A stretch of 11,817 bases of DNA, taken from the NCBI GenBank assembly GCA_028456385.1, contig JALNQF010000884.1, forward strand, positions 1 to 11,817, read 5' to 3'. The translations under genes and the position numbers were made by a program. This DNA is from Ophiosphaerella korrae (lineage: Eukaryota; Ascomycota; Dothideomycetes; Pleosporales; Phaeosphaeriaceae). This document shows, piece by piece, positions 8,557 to 11,817 of this stretch. The notes under the pieces were generated by a model. That model saw nothing but the letters and a program-made list of their open reading frames with translations. It had not been told where the DNA came from and did no database searches. Each line of letters begins with the position of its first letter. Positions within the stretch are counted from its first letter, which is position 1.

Positions 8557-9482
8557 TTTCTTTATATTTATTTCCTTAGTATAGTATTAAATATACTATA
8601 TATTACTATTCTATTATAAGACTTAAAATTATTTAATTCTTTATATATAATTAAGTAGCTTTTTAAATTAAAATTTTTATATAAATAATATAGAGTTATA
8701 GTAAAAAAATATATATTATTATTAAATTTCTACTTATCTTTTATAATAGAAAATCTACTATTATTTTTATTTATTAAAGATTTTAACTTCTTAATTTCTA
8801 GTTTTTAAAAAGTATTTAACTTTTTTATTCTAGTTACTTTACTTATAAAAAGTATATTATCTTTTAAATATTTTACTAAATTATTAAAACTTATACTTTT
8901 TATTATACTAAAAAGTAAGTTATTATTTAATATTAAAGAAAGTAAATTATTTTTATACTTTTCTTTACTAAAAATATAAAACTAGTTTTTTTTTCTTATT
9001 ATACTATTACTTTTAAAATCGTTATTTATAATATTATTATTAATTAAACTACTACTATTTATATTAGAGTTATCTTCTAAATTAATAGTAGTTATATTAA
9101 AATATTTAGTTTTATTGTATTTATATAAATTTCTAGTATTAATAAGCTATTTTACTTTAGTATTAATAAGTTATTTTACTTTAGTATTAAAACTATAAGT
9201 AGTATAAGTAACTTTAAATTCTCTAAGTACTTTTTTTTTATAAAGTAATAATTTTAATATAAATTATTTAATTCTAAAAATAAAAGCTAAATTAGCTTTA
9301 AAAAGTAGTTTTAAATTAGAAGAGAGTAAATCTACTTTACTAAAATCTACTTATAAATATATTTTTTAATATACTATTTATATAATTTTATATAATATAT
9401 ATACTAAATTAGTAGTTAGTTATATAACTAAATAAAATTTTATAATTACTTACTATAGTATATAGAAGTTAGAAATATAAAC
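8557..9482. other. AT-rich stretch with no recognised gene
   Basis: Heavily mutated DNA of the same composition. It may hold the 5' part of the minus-strand Gag-like element, but I found no conserved motif, LTR copy or RNA gene. The only clear structure is a small tandem repeat at 9134-9181. Confidence 0.4.
9134..9181. repeat. 24-bp tandem repeat, two full units plus a partial third
   Basis: Units 9134-9157 and 9158-9181 differ at a single position (a C/T transition in AAGC/AAGT). A partial unit TAGTATTAA follows. The 24-bp period is a multiple of three, so it would keep a reading frame if it was once coding. Confidence 0.8.
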
Positions 9483-9506
9483 TATACTTTATTTAAATAA
9501 AGTATA
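9483..9506. repeat. Perfect 24-bp palindrome
   Basis: The two 12-base halves (TATACTTTATTT and its exact inverse) meet at 9494/9495 with no spacer. AT-rich DNA yields short palindromes by chance, but 24 perfect bases is long even so. No function can be assigned. Confidence 0.7.
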
Positions 9507-9826
9507 TAAAAACTATAATAGTAGTTTATTATAGTATAAATATTATACTTATAATTAAACTTACTAATATTTATATAACTTTAGTAATATATTAGTAATA
9601 AAACTTATTTAGTTTAAAAATAAACTTACTAGAAAATAAATATAGTAATAATATATAAGTAAAGATAAAATAAGTATAAGTAAGTTATTATAATACTAAT
9701 AAGTAATACTACTAAGATAAAAAGTAAAGTTTAGTAAAAATTAAGATAAAGAAAAAAGTTAGATTCTTATAACTTAAAAGTCTAAACTAAGTACTAAAAA
9801 TTAAATAATAACTACTATACTTATTT
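9507..9826. other. AT-rich stretch with no identified feature
   Basis: No coding, RNA or mobile-element structure was seen here beyond RIP-type composition. Confidence 0.4.
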
Positions 9827-9940
9827 TAGTAACTATAACTACTAAAGATTAAATAATATACTAGTTATAGTAGTTAATATTTAGTATTTAGAACTACTAT
9901 AACTAGTATAGTAGTTAATATTTAGTAGTTATAGTTAATA
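9827..9940. repeat. Cluster of short direct and inverted repeats
   Basis: A direct repeat (CTAGTTATAGTAGTTAATAT... at 9861-9886, and again with one base missing at 9903-9927) is combined with a perfect 14-bp inverted pair (AACTATAACTACTA 9831-9844 with 9923-9936). A 9-bp hairpin, AACTACTAT 9892-9900 with ATAGTAGTT 9908-9916, has a 7-base loop. The structure may be the mutated remains of a small foldback or a minisatellite; no other copy was seen in the window. Confidence 0.6.
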
Positions 9941-10245
9941 AACTAAGTTTAAATATAATAGTTATAATTATTAAAGTTTTTAGATTTAAGTACTATACTA
10001 AATCTCTTATTTAAGTTTTTATAAGATTTAATAATTTAATTTTAGTATTACTATTATTTAGTTTTACTACAATCTATATAACTCTACTTAATTATTTATA
10101 TTATATATTTTATTTTAACTATTTTCTCTTTTTATAGTAAGTTTATTTTATTACAATTTCTAGTTATTATACTATTATATTATTATTATTTTTATTATTA
10201 TTTAAATTTTATAATAATTATTTACTATAGTTTAAGAAAAAAAAA

Positions 10246-10321
10246 AAACTTACTAAAGTTAACTTTATTACTACTACTATTAATAATTATTTAGTAGTTA
10301 AACTTACTAAAGTAAACTTTA
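10246..10321. repeat. 22-bp direct repeat at the edge of the mutated block
   Basis: AAACTTACTAAAGTTAACTT at 10246 recurs at 10300 with one internal base difference; each copy is 22 bases and they are 54 bp apart. They sit just before composition switches to normal near 10330. A short direct repeat at an element edge could be a terminal or target duplication, but this is unproven. Confidence 0.5.
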
Positions 10322-10330
10322 CTATATAGA

Positions 10331-10691
10331 GTATTATGTTGTAAGATACGAGCTTAGGAATAAGTAGAAGATATTTATTAATTGAAGAGCTATCTAAGCT
10401 AAGCTACTTATATACAATAGAGTAGCTTAAATAGCTCGTGCAGCTCGCTTACTACTGCGGGCTTACCTGAATTGTATAGAGCGGAGCTCTAACTTGCGAC
10501 ATACCCCCTAGGTAAGCTGCGTAGCAGAGCTGTTCAATAAGTTTTGTAGTAGTTATCTAAACTTAGTTGAAAACAACTTTACCTGCGATTCTGTTTGTTT
10601 TAGGCTCGTGCGCGGGTACTAAGCGCTTGTGCGCTGCGCGCAGTATATTTAGAGTTTTCTCAGCCTTGTAAACTCTTTAGTAACTATTATT
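10331..10691 (+). promoter_or_regulatory. Unmutated upstream region of the two-exon gene
   Basis: CA and TG are normal here and GC-rich patches appear. A long imperfect hairpin lies at 10387-10437: GAGCTAT pairs with ATAGCTC and TAAGCTAC with GTAGCTTA, with a bulge of six bases. Further small palindromes are AAGCGCTT and CTGCGCGCAG at about 10620-10642. A TATA-like AGTATATTTAGAG at about 10641-10653 lies some 40-50 bp before the ATG, so it could be a core promoter element; that is inference. No ORF or RNA gene was recognised. Confidence 0.35.
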
Positions 10692-11094
10692 ATGGCTATC
10701 GTAAGTTGCTGTTTTTGAAGCTTTTGAAGCTTGCTTTTTATGTTGGCGATTGTTGTACTAACGCGTTTTGCAGAGCAAAGCTAAGAAAGCCGCTCGCGCT
10801 TGCGCCTCTCGCTCCTGTACCGCCTCCAACGCTGCTGCTGCTGCTACTGCTGCCGCTGCTGCTGCCAAGAAGAAGAAGCGCACTAAGAAGACTCTGGTGC
10901 CGCGGACGCCCTCGCCTCCGCCCTCGCCCTCTCTTGAGGTTGATGTGGGTGCTCTCTGTAAGGAGCCCCGTCTCCGCTGCGCTCGCAGCGCCTTGGTGGG
11001 CTGCTCCGACGGGAGCTGCTATGACTCCCTTGGGGAGGGGGTTCAGCGTTGTGTACGCTGTGCTGCTGGTAGCTATGGCTGCGTTCCTGTGTAA
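10692..11094 (+). CDS. Hypothetical 109-residue Ala/Lys-rich protein with Cys-rich C-terminus (two exons)
   Basis: Exon 1 (10692-10700) gives Met-Ala-Ile and exon 2 (10774-11094) the rest. Without splicing, the frame from ATG 10692 stops quickly. The N-terminal part is basic, followed by an Ala run (23-34, from GCT repeats), KKKKRTKK (35-42), which could be a nuclear localisation signal, and a Pro/Ser stretch (46-56). The C-terminal part has C72-x7-C80-x4-C85-x10-C96-x2-C99-x6-C106, ending CVRCAAGSYGCVPV. This resembles Cys motifs in many uncharacterised fungal proteins, from memory and unchecked, and may bind metal. There is no signal peptide or membrane segment. It is the only unmutated gene candidate, facing a copia fragment 27 bp downstream. 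Expression is unproven, and the function is unknown. Confidence 0.6.
10701..10773 (+). other. Spliceosomal intron (73 bp) of the two-exon gene
   Basis: It starts GTAAGT, carries the branch-site-like ACTAAC at 10757-10762 and ends TTTTGCAG. Length and signals are typical for filamentous ascomycetes, and it sits between codons (phase 0). A 9-base duplication, TTTTGAAGC, occurs twice in its first half. Confidence 0.75.
10831..10866 (+). repeat. GCT-rich trinucleotide repeat coding for poly-Ala
   Basis: Twelve codons, mostly GCT with one ACT and two GCC, encode A5-T-A6 in exon 2. Such repeats change length readily between strains. Confidence 0.85.
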
Positions 11095-11121
11095 GTTGAT
11101 TTGAAAAGCTTCTCTAGTTCT

Positions 11122-11817
11122 TTAATTTGCTGCTTTGAGATGCTTTCGGCTTGGATTTGTAAGATATTGAGAGAGCTTGGTAGTTGTAAATGCGACGTCT
11201 GGTCGTACTATTATTGCTGTGTACAAGATGGATCCTACTCGCTCCTGGTAGTCCTTGATTTCACGCTTTGTGGCCTCTCCTTCGCTTGGCTGCAGCTCCT
11301 CTGCTGGTAATGGAGTTGCTGGAAAGCTTGCGGAGCTTGCGAGATTGAACTTTTTCGCTATCTTGTCAATATACTTATTGTGGATGAGCATGATAGTCCT
11401 ATCTAGCTAACTCCGTATTACTCGTACGCCTAGGAACTAGCTTACTGGGCCTTTGTCTTCTATATTGTAGGCTTGTTTAATTCTCTCGACGATTTAGTAA
11501 GCTTCTAATTAGTAGATTTTGTGATGTATTAACAATATATCGTTAACGTAGAAGAGAAGGAGTATTTTACGCTCCTTATTATAGAATAAGCACGGCTCCT
11601 CTTTTAAGACTATAAGACTAGCTTGTTTAAGTATTCTTAAGAGCTCCTTATACTAGAGGAGTAGTAAGTCTTTTAGGCTATATAGCGCTTAATTAAGCTT
11701 AACGTACTTACTAGCTACTTTAAACCTATCTAGGAGCTTATAGATAACTACTAGTTAATAATCTCTATATACGTAGAGGAAAGCTCTAATAACGTTATAC
11801 TAAGCTACTTCTAGGTT
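11122..11817 (-). pseudogene. Ty1/Copia pol fragment (reverse transcriptase), partly RIP-mutated
   Basis: One minus-strand frame runs from the window edge to 11122. It reads ALYSLKDLLLL, then EEPCLF, then FYVNDI (the catalytic YVDD box, with the first Asp now Asn at 11542-11544), FLGVRVI, YIDKIAKKF, YQERVGSILYTAIIVRPDVAF and NPSRKHLKAA. This order is diagnostic of Copia RT leading towards RNase H. Eight stop codons lie between 11817 and 11392 but none from 11391 to 11122. The frame stops at 11119-11121, with no RNase H motif beyond, so the element is truncated there. The N-terminal side lies outside the window. The clean part alone resembles an 89-residue gene but is only the unmutated end of the fragment. 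Confidence 0.88.

Larger units (their letters stand above)
1..10330. other. RIP-mutated AT-rich repeat block
   Basis: The block is strongly AT-rich, TA steps dominate and CA/TG dinucleotides are nearly absent. Frames that can be recognised carry TAA/TAG stops and almost no TGA, because TG is missing. Paired repeat copies differ mostly by G/A and C/T transitions. In known fungal biology this is the product of repeat-induced point mutation acting at CA in duplicated DNA. The block ends near 10330, where CA/TG and GC content rise abruptly. Short less-mutated patches survive, the clearest at 4331-4391. Confidence 0.9.

Noticed and set aside
1..10330. Mitochondrial or other organelle DNA, because of extreme AT content
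   Set aside because: Retrotransposon domains with stop codons at Gln/Trp sites, the near-absence of CA/TG and transition-biased repeat copies point to RIP in nuclear DNA. No mitochondrial gene or tRNA was seen.
10706..11104. Open frame of 132 codons rich in Leu and Pro, overlapping the two-exon gene
   Set aside because: It is an offset-frame shadow of the GCT-rich coding exon; the Leu runs arise from reading GCT repeats as CTG. It starts inside the intron and has no splice or domain support.
11101..11310. Open frame of 69 codons on the plus strand
   Set aside because: It lies antisense to the copia reverse transcriptase fragment, whose protein motifs are unmistakable.

Overview
The window looks like nuclear DNA of a filamentous ascomycete fungus whose repeats have been through repeat-induced point mutation (RIP). 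From position 1 to about 10,330 the sequence is extremely AT-rich, TA steps dominate, and CA and TG dinucleotides are almost absent by eye. That is the expected result of C-to-T change at CA on both strands. Every recognisable reading frame there is broken by TAA/TAG codons, mostly where Gln or Trp would be expected. No intact gene was found in this part.

Layout. 1-128: one arm of a foldback element cut by the window edge. About 419-2948 (+): pol of a Ty3/Gypsy chromovirus, with truncated RT, RNase H, integrase and a C-terminal chromodomain. 2949-3428: a possible LTR remnant. 3429-3822: copy A of an unidentified repeat whose inverted copy B lies at 8168-8556. 4234-4439: a possible small LTR-like unit holding an unmutated GC-rich patch. 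5337-5597: an LTR candidate. About 5640-8600 (-): a degenerate Gag/ORF1-like gene with two CCHC zinc knuckles in which all eight metal ligands are now Tyr codons. It is interrupted at 6788-7212 by a complete 425-bp foldback (MITE-like) element with 180-bp arms. 8600-10,330: AT-rich repeat wreckage with small tandem repeats and palindromes.

At about 10,330 the composition changes sharply. 10,330-11,391 has normal CA/TG content and moderate to high GC. It holds the one plausible intact gene: a two-exon gene at 10692-11094 for a 109-residue Ala/Lys-rich protein with a Cys-rich C-terminus. A convergent minus-strand Ty1/Copia pol fragment starts only 27 bp past its stop codon. The copia frame is clean from 11391 to 11122 but carries eight stops from 11817 to 11392, so the RIP boundary falls inside the element.

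The genes do not form a pathway. This is a mutated transposon graveyard, with at least three element classes (Gypsy, Copia, foldback/MITE) and one gag-like family, bordering a small unmutated gene island. Identifications rest on reading motifs by eye; no database search was run.
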